Shown in pieces: positions 11,401 to 23,380 of a DNA stretch of 64,000 bases. This DNA comes from Tillus elongatus. Its lineage: Eukaryota > Arthropoda > Insecta > Coleoptera > Cleridae. How positions within the stretch are numbered: position 1 is the stretch's first letter; the number at the start of each line of letters is the position of its first letter. The notes beneath the pieces were generated by a model. It had not been told where the DNA came from and ran no database searches. It was given only the letters and a program-made list of their open reading frames with translations. Where the stretch lies: NCBI GenBank assembly GCA_964006375.1, contig OZ023264.1:171714295-171778294 (forward strand), written 5' to 3'. The position numbers were made by a program, and so were the translations under genes.

Positions 11401-12640
11401 TCCGTGTTGGTTATCGTATTCGTCAGCAGGTGAATTTCCCTGGCTTGCCTCATAATTTGCGTAATTTGTATCGTTTGTTTCGTATTCTATGCTATTTGAT
11501 TCGTAACCCCCGTTGGTTACGTTGTAATCGCTAAACTCTGTATTATGTAATGGGGCTGCTCGTCTTTGTGACAACCTCGTATTCGAGCTGTCTACTTCCA
11601 TTGGCTCGTGATAGTTCCTATTGTTAATTATAGGGTTTTGTCCCTGTGGGTTATTAAAATTCTGTCGTCTAAAATTGTTTGAAAAATTAGTTCTATTCAT
11701 AAATTGCGGATTTTGTCTATTTTGAAAATTCGTTTGATTATATTGCGGTCTATTTTGTTGCTGAGATGGTCTAAAATTAGGTTGAAAGTTTGTTGGGTTA
11801 TGTTGTTGGTTATTGTGTTGTTGAAAAGGTCTGAAATTAGGTTGAAATGGTCGTTGAAACTGCACATTGTTAAACGGTGCGTTATTTTGTCTTGGAAGGA
11901 ATTTTTGTCCGTCTGACCTATTCTGATTAAAATTTTTTTTGTACTGTTTTGTCCCTATAATCGAAATTTTCTTCTGCGAATACAAACTCTAGGGCGTCTT
12001 CTATGCTTCCTGGTGACCTACTTCTAAGAGCTAGACCTAACGGGTTCCTAATTCCGCCTAAAAATGCTTTTAATGTTTGTTCCTGGTAAATGTTCATTTT
12101 TATTACTTTAACGCCTTCGTTCTGTTCGTTAGCTATTAGATTAGATATGAGTAATTGTTCGATATGCCTGCATCTGTTAGCGAATGCAAGGGCATCTTCC
12201 GCATTCCTTTGTTTCAAGGTGAATAGTTCTGCTAGTAGGCTACTAGAATCGCGCTGATCGCAAAAATTATCCACAATAGCGCTTCTCAAGTCGGTCCATG
12301 TGTTTATTATCTTAGTGTTAATTATAAGCCTCGCTGTTCCCGTTAGTTTTGTTTGAATGTAATTTAATAAGAAATGATTCATATATAAATTCTCGTTTGG
12401 CATATAAAATTGGTTCATTACGAGGTCGCATGACTTTAAAAAATTACCTACATTAGCTGGTTGCCCGTCAAATTCGGGAATAGCTTTTAAGAAAAATTCT
12501 TTGAACTGGTCAGTCATGTTGCTACTACTATTACTACTATTTGAATTAGTTACTGTTGCGATATTATCGCTTATACTTATCGATCTCAATCTGTACTCAA
12601 TATTCCCTAAGCTTTGTGACTCGTCTTCTGAGTCTGACAT
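11362..12640 (-). pseudogene. gag: Errantivirus gag (one frame break)
   Basis: Starts with ATG at 12640. The first about 230 residues are a capsid-like domain containing FKEFFLKAIPEFDGQP, typical of errantivirus Gag. The frame is lost in an A8 run at about 11937-11944 and resumes in the next frame to a stop at 11362. The C-terminal part is low-complexity, rich in Asn, Gln, Phe, Pro and Arg (repeated RPFQP/FQPNFRP blocks), and lacks a CCHC zinc knuckle. This basic Gln/Asn-rich tail may replace it in RNA binding. One base in the A run decides whether gag is intact, so the break could be real or a sequencing error. Confidence 0.85.
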
Positions 12641-12848
12641 ATAATTATATCAATACACACACATACAATTGAAAAATATGGCAGGAAAATGTGAAATTGG
12701 ATAGCAGTAAACAACTTACAATACTATGATGGTTTCTGCTCCCATTTGGCTGCTTGGCTATGACTTCTGCGTAACTTGGTTCTAATTGGTTATTGGGCGT
12801 CGATACGCTTAGAAATCGATATTCTTTCGGTTTCTTAACCAATACTAA
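12641..12848 (-). promoter_or_regulatory. 5' leader with candidate env splice donor
   Basis: Leader between primer site and gag ATG. On the minus strand it has GTAAGT with the intron starting at 12719, a good donor. Joined to the TTGCAG acceptor (exon from 7738), it would give a subgenomic env transcript. The leader has no ATG start before the donor in the env frame that I can assign with certainty. Confidence 0.5.
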
Positions 12849-12859
12849 CGACTGCGCCA
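12849..12859 (-). promoter_or_regulatory. Primer-binding site, tRNA-Ser type
   Basis: On the minus strand TGGCGCAGTCG begins with the last base of the 5' LTR. It matches the complement of the 3' end of insect tRNA-Ser (known for 17.6 and 297). The one-base overlap with the LTR is also known for that group. Confidence 0.85.
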
Positions 12860-13259
12860 CTTAACTTTAGCGTTAAGACAATTAACTTTTTTAAACAATT
12901 TATTATTACTTAAACACAATGATTACTTAATACAATAATGAGACAAAAAATATATATATAAGTGATATTAAAATACTTGACACGCCATGTGCCAGACTAA
13001 CTAGGAAACAAGCAATGAACGCTCCTATCTCGGTGATTATCCTATTTATAGTCTTCCCCTCCAGGCGTGGCACTATTGTCTCTGGAGGTGACCTGGATCT
13101 GCTAATGCTGAATGTCACCGGAGATATTCCGTTCGCACTTGCTGGTTTTACGCCTGCATTCCTACAGGCGCCACTTCACTATTATGATGACACTGCGGTT
13201 TCTAAGGAGGCCAGGATACATTGTTGCACAATAGCCTGTTGTTGTGGCTCTATTTATCT
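12859..13259 (-). repeat. 5' LTR of errantivirus
   Basis: 401 bp, 2 bp longer than the 3' LTR because of one extra TA. On the minus strand a TATATATATTTTT stretch (about 12950-12963) could serve as TATA box, with AATAAA at 12899-12904 downstream. Followed by CGCG at 13260-13263. Confidence 0.9.
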
Positions 13260-13263
13260 CGCG

Positions 13264-14083
13264 ATTTGTCATAATTCCAGAGCAGCCTGCTTGGGGATTG
13301 TCTAAAGGCACTGACAAACCATTTCTTTGAGACTCGCCCCTATCATGTTCTTCAAAAGACTGTCCACGATCTCTTACAAATGAACAAAGAAAATCAGAGT
13401 CCTTCAATATTTCTGAGTTTAGGAGGTAAATTCCTGTAAGCTCAAATCCTTCAATTAAAGTGCTTGGTATAGAAACACTTGGAAAAGATTTTCCAACTAT
13501 TTCTGCAAGATTATATAATGTAACTGGAACACCGGGATGATTTAGCATCCACTCGTCCATAGCTTTATTGTAGTAACACTTAAAAGGCTCAAAACAAGTA
13601 ACATCAAGCGGTTGGAGTTTGTGACTGCTATGTGGAGGTAATATAAGAAACGCAATACCATTTTGCTTACAATACTGCAACACTCTCACATCGGTGTGGT
13701 TTTCGTGGTTATCCAAAATCATTAATATTTTTTTATCTTCACTACAGTATACTGCATCGGCAACATGCTTTAAAAACTCTAAAAAATTTGTCCCGGTCAT
13801 CCAACCAGTAGAATGTGTTGCTTCCCCCTTTGAGCCGGGTGGTGCGCCATTGAGCATGTGTTGCTTAAAAATTTTTTGGGGAAAAATAAAAAACGGCGGT
13901 ATGAATGTACCGTTTGCACAGATAGATGCACACATTGTCGCTAAAATTCCTCTTTCGTTGCTTGTTGCTTTACCAATTTGTCTTTGGTCACATAGAGCTA
14001 TTATTTTAGGAGGTATGTGTACAGTTGTGCTTGCAGTTTCATCACAGTTAAATATTTGGTTTGCATTAAAATCATGTTTTTCA
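13264..14083 (-). pseudogene. pogo-like transposase, catalytic domain
   Basis: Minus-strand frame with the three acidic residues of a pogo DDD core: FNCDET (about 14045), MILDNHENHTD (about 13715) and SHKLQPLDVTCFEPFK (about 13610). Between them lie the conserved FIPPFFIFP and GWMTGTNFLEFL segments. The frame continues about 95 residues past the third Asp and is cut by the errantivirus at 13263. Across the CGCG target the C-terminal block lies in a different frame, so a small indel must also exist. Upstream it joins the LINE tail at 14091. Catalytic residues are intact, but the gene is broken into at least three pieces. Confidence 0.85.
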
Positions 14084-14090
14084 ATTACTT

Positions 14091-14641
14091 TTTTTTTTAA
14101 TTTTAACAACACACCACGAGGGCTTACAGCCTAAATACTATCGTACCGTGGGTGTTGACAAGGAGGAAAGAGGCAACTTGTTAATTCTGGACTTGAAGGT
14201 TTGGAGGTTCGGAGCAGAAGGAAAAACATGTGCCGGCAAGGAATTCCACAACTTGGAAGTCCTCGGGACAAAAGAGCGGGCATAACAGGATGTTTTATGT
14301 CTGGTGACCTGGACAGTAAAAGGGTGCATTCGCTCTGTTCCCCTGGTAGATCTGTTGGGGGCAGCAGGTGGGGGAACTATGGAGGAAAGCTCCTCTGAGC
14401 AGCGCCCGTGCAGATATCTATAAAAGAGAGAGAGGTCACCAACGGCACGTCGGTGGGCAAGGGATGGTAGCCTTTGGGTGAGGGTAGGGTCACCGATGAG
14501 ACGTATAGCTCTCTTTTGAATGGAGTCCAGGATAGCGAGTGTAGAAGCGGCAGCTGCACCCCAGATGTGGGAGCAGTATTCGAGGTTTGGCCTTATTTGT
14601 GAAGTATATAAGGTATAGAGATTAGCTGGTGATTAGTGGTG
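14091..14641 (-). mobile_element. LINE copy 1 (5'-truncated, CR1/Jockey-group)
   Basis: The 3' end of the same LINE as at 27.6-30.7 kb and 48.5-50.2 kb. On the minus strand it reads the C-terminal ORF2 tail (CYARSFVPRTSKLWNSLPA, about 14245-14300) and ends in GTGTTGTTAAAATT plus a poly(A) run. ATTACTT flanks it at 14084-14090 and 14642-14648. Removing it restores the pogo reading FFDNLHQVIEKHDF, so the target duplication is well supported. Confidence 0.85.
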
Positions 14642-14648
14642 ATTACTT

Positions 14649-14820
14649 GGTGCAAGTTGTCAAAAAATATTCCAACATTGTGTTTGTTGAAACTGGTTGC
14701 GCGGCTTAAGCTTGTTGCCTCTGAAGTACGTAGACTCATGTGATCTCTAGCTCTAAACATTGTTAACCACTCTTCTCCTGCACATTTGTTTTCATTCCAT
14801 GTCTGAGGAATCACCTCTAT
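14649..14820 (-). pseudogene. pogo-like transposase, N-terminal part
   Basis: Minus-strand block of about 57 residues with IPQTWNENKCAGEEWL and SEATSLSRATSFNKHN. These match the segment between the HTH/CENP-B domain and catalytic core of pogo-type transposases. It continues straight into the catalytic block at 14083 once the LINE is removed. Upstream coding sequence is replaced by a family A repeat at about 14822. Confidence 0.8.
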
Positions 14821-15720
14821 AGTTAACATATATACTTTTTTCTCATATCTTGTATAATAGCGGATATATTGAGGTTTACCGTAGAATTGTCTCATCCTGT
14901 ATATGTGTAAACAGGCAAAAACTGAAACAGACCCCGTGTATGGGTTTTAGGTATTCTAGTTGGCCCGTAACTTTTTAAAAATTCATAAGTCGCATTCTCT
15001 TGAATAACACATTTTTTCTACGAAAATTTGCTAAAAGATAGACTATCAAACGATAAACTCCATAGGAGAAACTACTGCCGAAGCATCAGAAAGAGGGTCT
15101 ATTGAAATTGATTTTCCGAAAATATGTTAGTAAAATGAAGGACAATGATGGTTGAATCTGAAATTTAAGGCGTTGTGAAACACACTTATTACGACGTTTT
15201 TTTGACATAATCCATATTTGCTTTAAATTCGTTGTCTGAAAATTGCAAATTATGACGTTTCAAATCGCGACTTTGACATTTCAAGAAGAAAAATTATAAA
15301 ATTTTCTAAACATTTTTTCTGCTACTTCTTGACCTTTTTGCGCCAAAAGAACTTAACCGTTGTATGTAAGATTCAATGGGTTTCGTTAATCGCACAAAAT
15401 ATTTTCTTCTTGTGCTTTCTTCTGATCACCAGTGTCACCTTAATTTTTATCTTTAAATACCTATAACTTTTTTTATCTTAACTTAGAGATCTGAATGTTT
15501 GTATGTGGGGTGGGTTTGATAGTAGAAACGTACATACCAAAATTGGTTTTTATAGCTCTCTTATTTTCGGAGATACAAACATTTTCCGAAAGTAAACCCA
15601 AAATTTTCCCGTAAAAACTAGTCCATTTCTCCTGGCTAACGAACTTATCCAAGCCACTTATAAAAGTAAGGTAGATACCAAATGTTATCAAAATCGGACT
15701 ATTTTTTTTAAGTTATCGGT

Positions 15721-15723
<3 letters not shown>

Positions 15724-15802
<79 letters not shown>
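15724..15802. repeat. (TA)n microsatellite
   Basis: Uninterrupted TA run. It is the internal microsatellite of the family A copy and the likely TA target of the Tc1-like element that begins at 15806. Confidence 0.95.
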
Positions 15803-15809
<7 letters not shown>

Positions 15810-15953
15810 CGGAAAAGTCTAGGGGTATTTTTAAAAATGCACGTATTTTTTTCTTGATGTGATTTAAGAAGAAAACAAAAAAATGTACGGTATATGTAAG
15901 TGTTTAATATTACATAAAATCAAATGTTTTATTTAAAAAACCTAGAAGATTAT

Positions 15954-16056
<103 letters not shown>

Positions 16057-16102
16057 TATTTTAAGAATTTTTCAAAAACTTCCGAGCATGTGAGAAAAAA
16101 GT

Positions 16103-17132
16103 TTAATACAAAGTATGACATCCACGTTGAGTAATTACAGCTCTACATCTATTGCTCATAGACAAAATGAGATTGTCAAGGTATCCTTGTAGTAAACGTG
16201 CCCACTCTGCTGTGAGAAGCTCCTGGAATGTAAACGCATTGTTGATGTTACCCATATGTGGAGTAATTCTTTGTTGTAGCATATCCCAGACATACTCTAT
16301 TGGATTCAGGTCCGGGGATTGTGCTGGCCATGGTAGAACGTCAATTCCTGCGTTATCCAACCAGTTGGTTACGATGCGTGCGGTATGTGGACGGGCATTA
16401 TCATGCATTAGGCGGAAGTTTTGACCAACAGAGCCTGAAAATTGATGCACGATGGGTTGAAGAATGGTATCCAGAAATAGCTGAGCTATTAGGAAGCGAT
16501 TTGGAAAATCGAGTTCAGTTCTGCCGACAATAATTATTCCGCCACATGCCATTATTGTACCACCTCTGTATGTGTACACTTCCTTAATATGTCTTAAGCG
16601 TTCCGCATTTCCAGATCGTCTCCACACCCTTATTCGACGAAAATCCGGATGGAAACCAAACCTAGATTCGTCTGTGAAAAAACTGTAGCCCAGTTATTTG
16701 CAGTCCAATTGATATAATTTTGACACCAGTCCAATCTTGCAGCGCGACTGCCTCTGGAAATAGGTGGACATCTGAGTGGATATCTACTAGAAAGGTTTGC
16801 TTCGTGAAGACAATTTCTTACAGTATCTCGGCCAATGGTTACATTATGCGCCCTTCGCAGAGTCGAAACCAATTCAGGTGCCGTAATTGTAGGCTGCCTT
16901 CTGGCAGTTAAACATAAAAATTTATCCTGGCCTGCCGTCGTCGTCCTCGTCCTGGATGTTGCTCGACCGGACTGCCAGTTTCCTTAAAACGCCTCCATAC
17001 ACGACTTATCACACTTTGGGAAACACCCATCCGCTCAGCTACTTTATTCTGTCGCATGTCCGCTTGAATAAGGCCTACCGCTCGATTCATTTCGTCTAAA
17101 GCCAAATGTAGCCGTTTCATGGTAAAACACAA
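16103..17132 (-). pseudogene. Tc1-like transposase (two frame breaks)
   Basis: The start at about 17120 (MKRLHLALDEMNRAVGL) leads into an HTH region (VAERMGVSQSVISRVWRRF). A GRGRR linker follows, then after a frame break near 16925 a second HTH (TIGRDTVRNCL). The catalytic core has D in DESRF (about 16650, after a second break in a T run near 16680), D in MHDNARPHTA (about 16400) and E in SPDLNPIEYVWD (about 16290). The last pair is spaced as DD34E. Length of about 340 residues is normal for Tc1. Both breaks look like single-base events, so the copy is young but inactive. Confidence 0.88.
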
Positions 17133-17368
17133 TATTTTATATGCAGCTACTAAACAACAACTGAGGAATGACTGAATTCGAAACTAAATTCAACGGTACA
17201 TATGAAAATTCTACTTTTATCATATATCGGGTTTATCAATTGGTATCATTTTAACTTTTTTTAACAACATATGGTTGTATATTCAGTGATTGATTAAATA
17301 CATACACCGATTTTAAAATCTATTTGTTACCTTTTTTGTATTATTAAAAAATAGCCCTAGACCTTTCC

Positions 17369-17470
<102 letters not shown>

Positions 17471-17656
17471 TCTCCTCAATAGTGAATTTTTCGTTTTACG
17501 AAAATGCTAATAATCCCTCTGGTCCTTATGAGTAACACAAACGGTGTAACTGGAATCATCATTCTAGTCTATCAAAACTAATCCACAAATTTTAAGCTAA
17601 TTAAAACATTTTGATCCGTTCGTCCCAGTCCGAACTGACAAATTTAAAATGTCCGT

Positions 17657-18978
17657 TTTTAGTGAATTTTCGTAGAAAAAATTCACTAATGGGGAGATCC
17701 CGACTTTTGAATTTTGAAAAAATTTTTGCAAATGAGCGCGAACTATGACCCCCTAGAACCCAAATCCGGGGTCAGTTTCAATTTTTATATGTATATGTAT
17801 ATGTGTGTGTGTATCACACCGATAACTCAAAAAATAATGGGCCGATTTTTATAAAATTGGGCACGTACCTTCCTTTTGTAAATGGCTTGGACAAATTTGT
17901 TAGTCAGAAAAATCGGACGAGGTTTTCCGGGAAAATTTTGAGTTTTCATTCAAAAAAAATTCATATCTCCGGAATTTACAAAGTAAGCGCAACCAAATTT
18001 CATACGCGGGTTTATATCATCATAGGTAAGTTACTTGACAAAAAAGTTACAGGGATTTAAAGAAAAATAAATTTGGTTTTTCCTCAAAACGTCAAAGTCG
18101 CGACTTTAAACGTCAAAATCGGTAATATTTAGGCAATGAACATGAAACTAATATGAGCTATGGAAGGAAAATGTCTCAAGAAGAATGTTTTACAAAGCCT
18201 CTTAGTTTCAATCGTCATTGTCCTTCATTTTACTAAAATTTTCCCAGAAAATTCATTTGAAATAGACCCTTTCTCTGATGCTCTGGCACTAGTGTTGGCT
18301 ATAGAGTTTATCGTTTAATGGTATATCATTTTTGTCGAATTTTCGTAAAAAAAATCATTAAAGCTCAATATATCCGTTATTATGCAAATTACGAAAAAAA
18401 ATTGTATACATCTTAAAAAAATATTTTCACAATTATAGGTTGGCCCATAAGTCGTTGGTCATTTAAATTTTCTTTTTTTTTATTTAATCGAACACGCCCT
18501 ATGTTATTGCATTTTGCATTTTCCATCGAAATATAATACATATTTGTAAGAAAAGAAATTAAGGTGCAGCAAGTGCGTTATGGTAGCGAATTTTAATTAT
18601 TTTTATTTAATCAAACACGCCCTATGTTATTGTATTTTTGCATTTTCCATCGAAATATAACACATCTTTGTAAGAAAAGAAATTCGGGACGCAGCAAGTG
18701 CGTTATGGTAGCGAATTTTCATTAAATGCTTCAAATTTGGTATTAACCTATAAGGTTGAACAGGAAACCAGTTTTTTCGGGAACAATTTAAGTTTTCTTT
18801 GGGAAATTTTTGTACATTTTCAAACACTAAAGTTGTTTTGATGAAACATGGCACATTGTTTTTACTATATAGGTTATACTGGTAACTAAATTTGATGCCT
18901 GCTTTCTTAAAAAACACATATTTGCTATTTAAAAAACATTTTTATGAAAATTCACTGCCATAACGCACTTGCTGGGTC
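17657..18978 (+). repeat. Family A repeat, plus copy (Helentron/DINE-like candidate)
   Basis: Begins with a palindrome TTAGTGAATTTT...AAAATTCACTAA (about 17660-17692) followed by GGGGAGATC. Next come a short GTATAT/GTGTGT tract (about 17788-17812) and the standard body blocks. It ends in a segment with inverted ends, GGACGCAGCAAGTGCG (about 18690) to CGCACTTGCTGGGTCC (about 18962-18977). The end can form a small hairpin. A terminal palindrome, internal microsatellite, 3' hairpin and no TSD-linked TIRs resemble Helentron-associated elements such as DINE-1, but this is by structure only. No rep/helicase coding is seen. Confidence 0.5.
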
Positions 18979-19159
18979 CAGAAGTTTTTGTTTTATTATT
19001 TAATATAATCTTGCAAAGTAAGTTTTTTTTTTCTAAAAATTATTAATAAAATTCGCGACGCTCCAAACTGTGCCAAATATTAATCGGAAAAAACTTGAAT
19101 TATAATTATTCGTCAAAACTAAATTTTGGCATCTGTAGTTTAGTGGCAATATATAAGTT

Positions 19160-19510
19160 GTTGTTGTTATTTTTGTTTCTTTAACGTCGGTCTATTTCCA
19201 CCACTATGGGCAATCACCGACGTCAGCGAGCAGTATCACCTCACTATCCTAGAAATTTTGCCCAACCCCTGCCTTTCTGTAAGGAGGGTAGGGATATTTA
19301 ACGTGCCCAACAGCGCATTGACACGAGACATACGGCTTTACTCCCCCTTCGAGGGGTGGAACGTGCAGAAATTTAACTTGCTCAGATTACAATACCACAA
19401 CCTTAATGTTACAGGTTTTATTGAAAAAGTGAAAAGAGAACCCTGAGATCGAACCCGGTACCCTTCGGTTCAGAGGCACACGTTCTTACCACTGAACAAT
19501 CGAGGCTCTT
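19160..19510 (-). mobile_element. tRNA-derived SINE, full-length copy (a)
   Basis: On the minus strand the 5' head reads like a tRNA: A box TTGTTCAGTGGTAAG (about 19488-19502) and B box GGGTTCGATCTC (about 19445-19456). A body follows, then a conserved 3' region ending GACGTTAAAGAAACAAAAATAAC. A 12-bp duplication AATATATAAGTT flanks it at 19148-19159 and 19511-19522. Mobilisation would need a partner LINE, not identified here. Confidence 0.85.
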
Positions 19511-19522
19511 AATATATAAGTT

Positions 19523-20299
19523 AAACTTTGCTGAGACTAACTGTCTGGCGAACGAACTTAGCCTCCGAACATAATTTAGGCTAATTTCCTCTCTATAAAC
19601 GAAGTTTCCTTTACGAAAATTCGCTACTACGTTACAAATTTGGTAATTAGGCCAGGAGTATGGAAATACGTTACACAACCTATTAAAATTGCAGGCTCAA
19701 CTAACACAACCTTTTATTAACAACACATGTTTTACTAGCCGTGGTACAAAAATGTTTATAACCTAACAAAACAATGTTGGCCAGTTTTCTGCCACCACAA
19801 CGATCCAAACAAGCCCAGCCATCACGTATACTATATTGTGGTGTTTACACCCTGTCCGCATGCCTTTGTTCTAACAGTGAACCCAGACAATAATTCATTC
19901 AGCAAAATTCAGTGTTATTCAACCAGTTTATGGCTCTTGCACCACTTCAGACTTGTGTATAACTGCAGACAATCTGTTACCTACATATTTTATTTCCAAC
20001 TAAACATTCCATAAATCGCATTTCCAATACCTGATTACATGAAAATATAAAATTTATATTCGATTTTAAAACCACGACTCACATAAAATATATAGGTTTC
20101 ACATCTGGCATTTCTTATTTTTATTATTAAGCATAAAATAAGTCATAGTGTTTTCTCATAAAAAAGCGATAAAATTTTGATAAGGTCAGGTCTGTGGGGG
20201 AAAACGGCACAGGGAATCTTTATGTAGAAGTGGATAGGAATGGAAAACAACAAACGAACTTACTACATACAGATGGAGCGACTTCTTCTCTGGTTTGTA
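19523..20299. other. Unassigned interval
   Basis: AT-rich sequence with no long frame and no similarity to the other repeats in the window that I could see. Confidence 0.4.
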
Positions 20300-20431
20300 A
20301 ATGCTTTTGTCGAATTTTTATTTAAAAAAATTCACTAATAGAGAGGTATCGATTTTGACACTTTGCAAAAATTATTTCGAATGAGCGCGAACTAGGACCC
20401 CTATAACCCATATCCGGGGTCAGTTTCAATT
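20300..20431 (+). repeat. Family A fragment (5' part)
   Basis: AAAAAAATTCACTAATAGAG, GAGCGCGAACTAGGACCCC and CCATATCCGGGGTCAGTTTC match the first blocks of family A. It stops in a short TA run next to the TIR element. Confidence 0.6.
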
Positions 20432-20731
20432 TATATATATATATACCCAGCTAACCTTTAATGCTGGCCCAGTATTGGCGTCATAGCCGGTTTCCGGCAC
20501 TTGCATTGCTGGAGAAGTGCTTGAATACAATGCTGGGCCGGTAACTATAGGAAACTCCGGCCAGCAACTGGCCAACGGTCTGTTAGCCAGCACCTACATT
20601 ACTGGTCAGGCACGTTACCAATGCTACAGAGTTACTTGATTTCAATATTAAATCTGCACTTCTCAGGCACTAATATCAAGTGCTCAATTTTAGGTGGCCC
20701 ACTACTTCTACTATGAAGGGCCAGCACTACA

Positions 20732-20734
<3 letters not shown>

Positions 20735-20818
<84 letters not shown>
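20735..20818. repeat. (TA)n microsatellite
   Basis: TA run within the TIR element, directly after its repeat-rich left end. Confidence 0.95.
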
Positions 20819-20821
<3 letters not shown>

Positions 20822-21571
20822 CAATACTGATCAACATGATTTAGGAATAAGTATACATAAGGAACCTATCAAATTGTTAAACGATATTGGTAATTTATAG
20901 ATATAACCCATCAATACAGACCATTATTTTCATCGATATTCAATTTTGTAGAGTTAGATTATATTATTACATAAAATAAATCAGAATATTGAAACATTTC
21001 ACAGTTTTCATATATTATAGGACGTATGAAATAAAAACCAAGTACCTATATATATTAGACGTTTTAATGTCAAAAATAAAATAATAACTTTTGCAATTAA
21101 CAATAAATAAAGTATAAATGTATCAAAATTAACAATAATGCCAAATAAAATATCAATAAACAAACTCATAAATGAAACAGTAATCTGAGAATCCATTCAA
21201 TTAACAATATAAGTGAATATTAATATTTTAGTAGGTACATATACTTTCATATGGTCTGAATATCCATGTGTACTCAGCACATAGGCACTCGCACAAACAA
21301 ACTTAAAGAGATGAATCACGACCTGTATATTATTTATTGCTAATAATTGGTGAAAATAATAACGAGTGAATATTTGCGAGTATGTACACTTGACTGTACG
21401 AATAATTCCCTAAGATGTCTTTTTCAAGAGATGCTGTGTCCATCTGGTTTGTCCACTTATTGAGATTTGAAATTTCATCGAAGGTGAACACTAAGTGAAT
21501 ATTTTAAACTGTGACGAGCACTGATAGGTACTGTGGAGACCCCAAATCACCACAGCACATTTTTAAAGATT

Positions 21572-21607
21572 TGACGATCGTTTCACTAACAAGGTTAGCG
21601 TCATCAA
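21572..21607 (-). ncRNA. Weak hammerhead-like motif
   Basis: On the minus strand UUGAUGA, then GCUAAC/GUUAGU pairing, GAAAC, a CGAUCG palindrome and GUC. Core order fits a hammerhead, but the first core base is U instead of C, there is one extra base before stem II, and stem I is poor. The neighbouring 21540-21610 sequence is shared with 24946-25010 in the opposite orientation. Confidence 0.3.
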
Positions 21608-22553
21608 AGGATGTATTATCTTTTACAACTGTAAGCCATTTAAAACATTTCATCTAGCACTTGAGTTATATTTCAGGTTAAGCTTACAATATTTTTCCTA
21701 AAACATATTTTTGTCTCCTATATTCTTCACTGTCTGCTGCATTATGAAGGCAAAACTTTATTGAGTCACCTTTTTGTTGTCTGACATCTTCACACAAAGG
21801 GTTCTTGCTCATTGTTCCTGAAAATCAGACACTATATCAACGAAAAATGTCCGATTTTTCCACAACGCAACATTTACAAATAATAAGTTTAATAAGGTTT
21901 GTCAAGGCGTAGCTATAAGTTATATTGAATTAATCAATCTCAATAATGTTACTTCCTTCCCTTAATTATGGAGGAAGAATGGTGAATAATACAAGAGCTG
22001 ACACAAAATCAGTTACCAATATTTGCGTGATTTACAAACTGTACATTCAAGTGTTCATGGTTTGCATACTGTGAGAATACTACATTTAATATAACGCGAT
22101 AAGACTATAAACAAATTAAAAAATGATTAACTTACCTATTGCCTTGCGACAGATATAATTTCTTGCATTTTATCATTTATCATTTTAGTTTAATTAAGCT
22201 CAAACACACAACACACAGCACTACAACACATAAACATACGCCATGTTGTTTTAGTTTTAATGTTTTCTTTTGTGCTAGCGCCATGGACATGCGCCAACAC
22301 TATCGGCTCACGATGTTAGACGAGCACTATTATGGCTACCCTGCACTTCGCCAGCGTTTTGCCGGTACAAAGAAAAAGCGATAATTCTCACCGGATAGCC
22401 AACATTGGTTAGTTACTGGGGAATACCGTAAATATTATTTGCATTTTGCCAATGCCAATAAGGTAAGGGTAAAGCGCTGTTTCGTCGTTGCCGTTACTGA
22501 ACCAGCTCAGACGGCATTATCCCGGCAGACGGCCGATGGTTGCGTGTTTGCTG

Positions 22554-23180
<627 letters not shown>

Positions 23181-23208
23181 TTTTAGAATCGAAGAATATA
23201 ATACATTT

Positions 23209-23294
23209 TAGTGAATTTTCGTAGAAAAAATTCACTAATGGGGAGATCCCGACTTTTGAATTTTGAAAGAATTTTTGCAAATGAGCGCGAACTA

Positions 23295-23380
<86 letters not shown>

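Larger units (their letters stand above)
5582..13259 (-). mobile_element. Endogenous errantivirus (Ty3/gypsy with env)
   Basis: A complete 7,678-bp element on the minus strand: 5' LTR 12859-13259, primer site, gag, pol (protease, RT, RNase H, integrase), env, polypurine tract, 3' LTR 5582-5980. The order and the env gene define the insect errantivirus group. A primer site matching tRNA-Ser points to the 17.6/297/TED branch (established for those elements) rather than the tRNA-Lys-primed gypsy type. The LTRs differ by one substitution (5757 versus 13036) and one 2-bp TA length change, so the insertion is recent. Even so, gag has one frame break, pol has two stops and one frame break, and only env is fully open. 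It is therefore probably not autonomous as written, unless some breaks are assembly errors at homopolymers. Confidence 0.93.
4146..14821 (-). mobile_element. pogo-like DNA transposon, split by an errantivirus and a LINE
   Basis: Three blocks of one pogo/jerky-type transposase lie in order on the minus strand: N-terminal part 14649-14820, catalytic part 13264-14083, and C-terminal part 4533-5577. They are separated exactly by a LINE (14091-14641) and an LTR retrovirus-like element (5582-13259), each flanked by a matching target duplication. The far left end at about 4146 reads AGTAGGGGAAGCTG followed by TATACCGGGACA. This resembles the G-rich termini of insect pogo-type elements and is my proposed 3' end. 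The other terminus and the N-terminal HTH are missing; a family A repeat begins at about 14822. Ends are inferred, the three coding blocks are seen. Confidence 0.6.

Noticed and set aside
13694..14134. 146-codon plus frame
   Set aside because: Shadow of the pogo transposase on the opposite strand.
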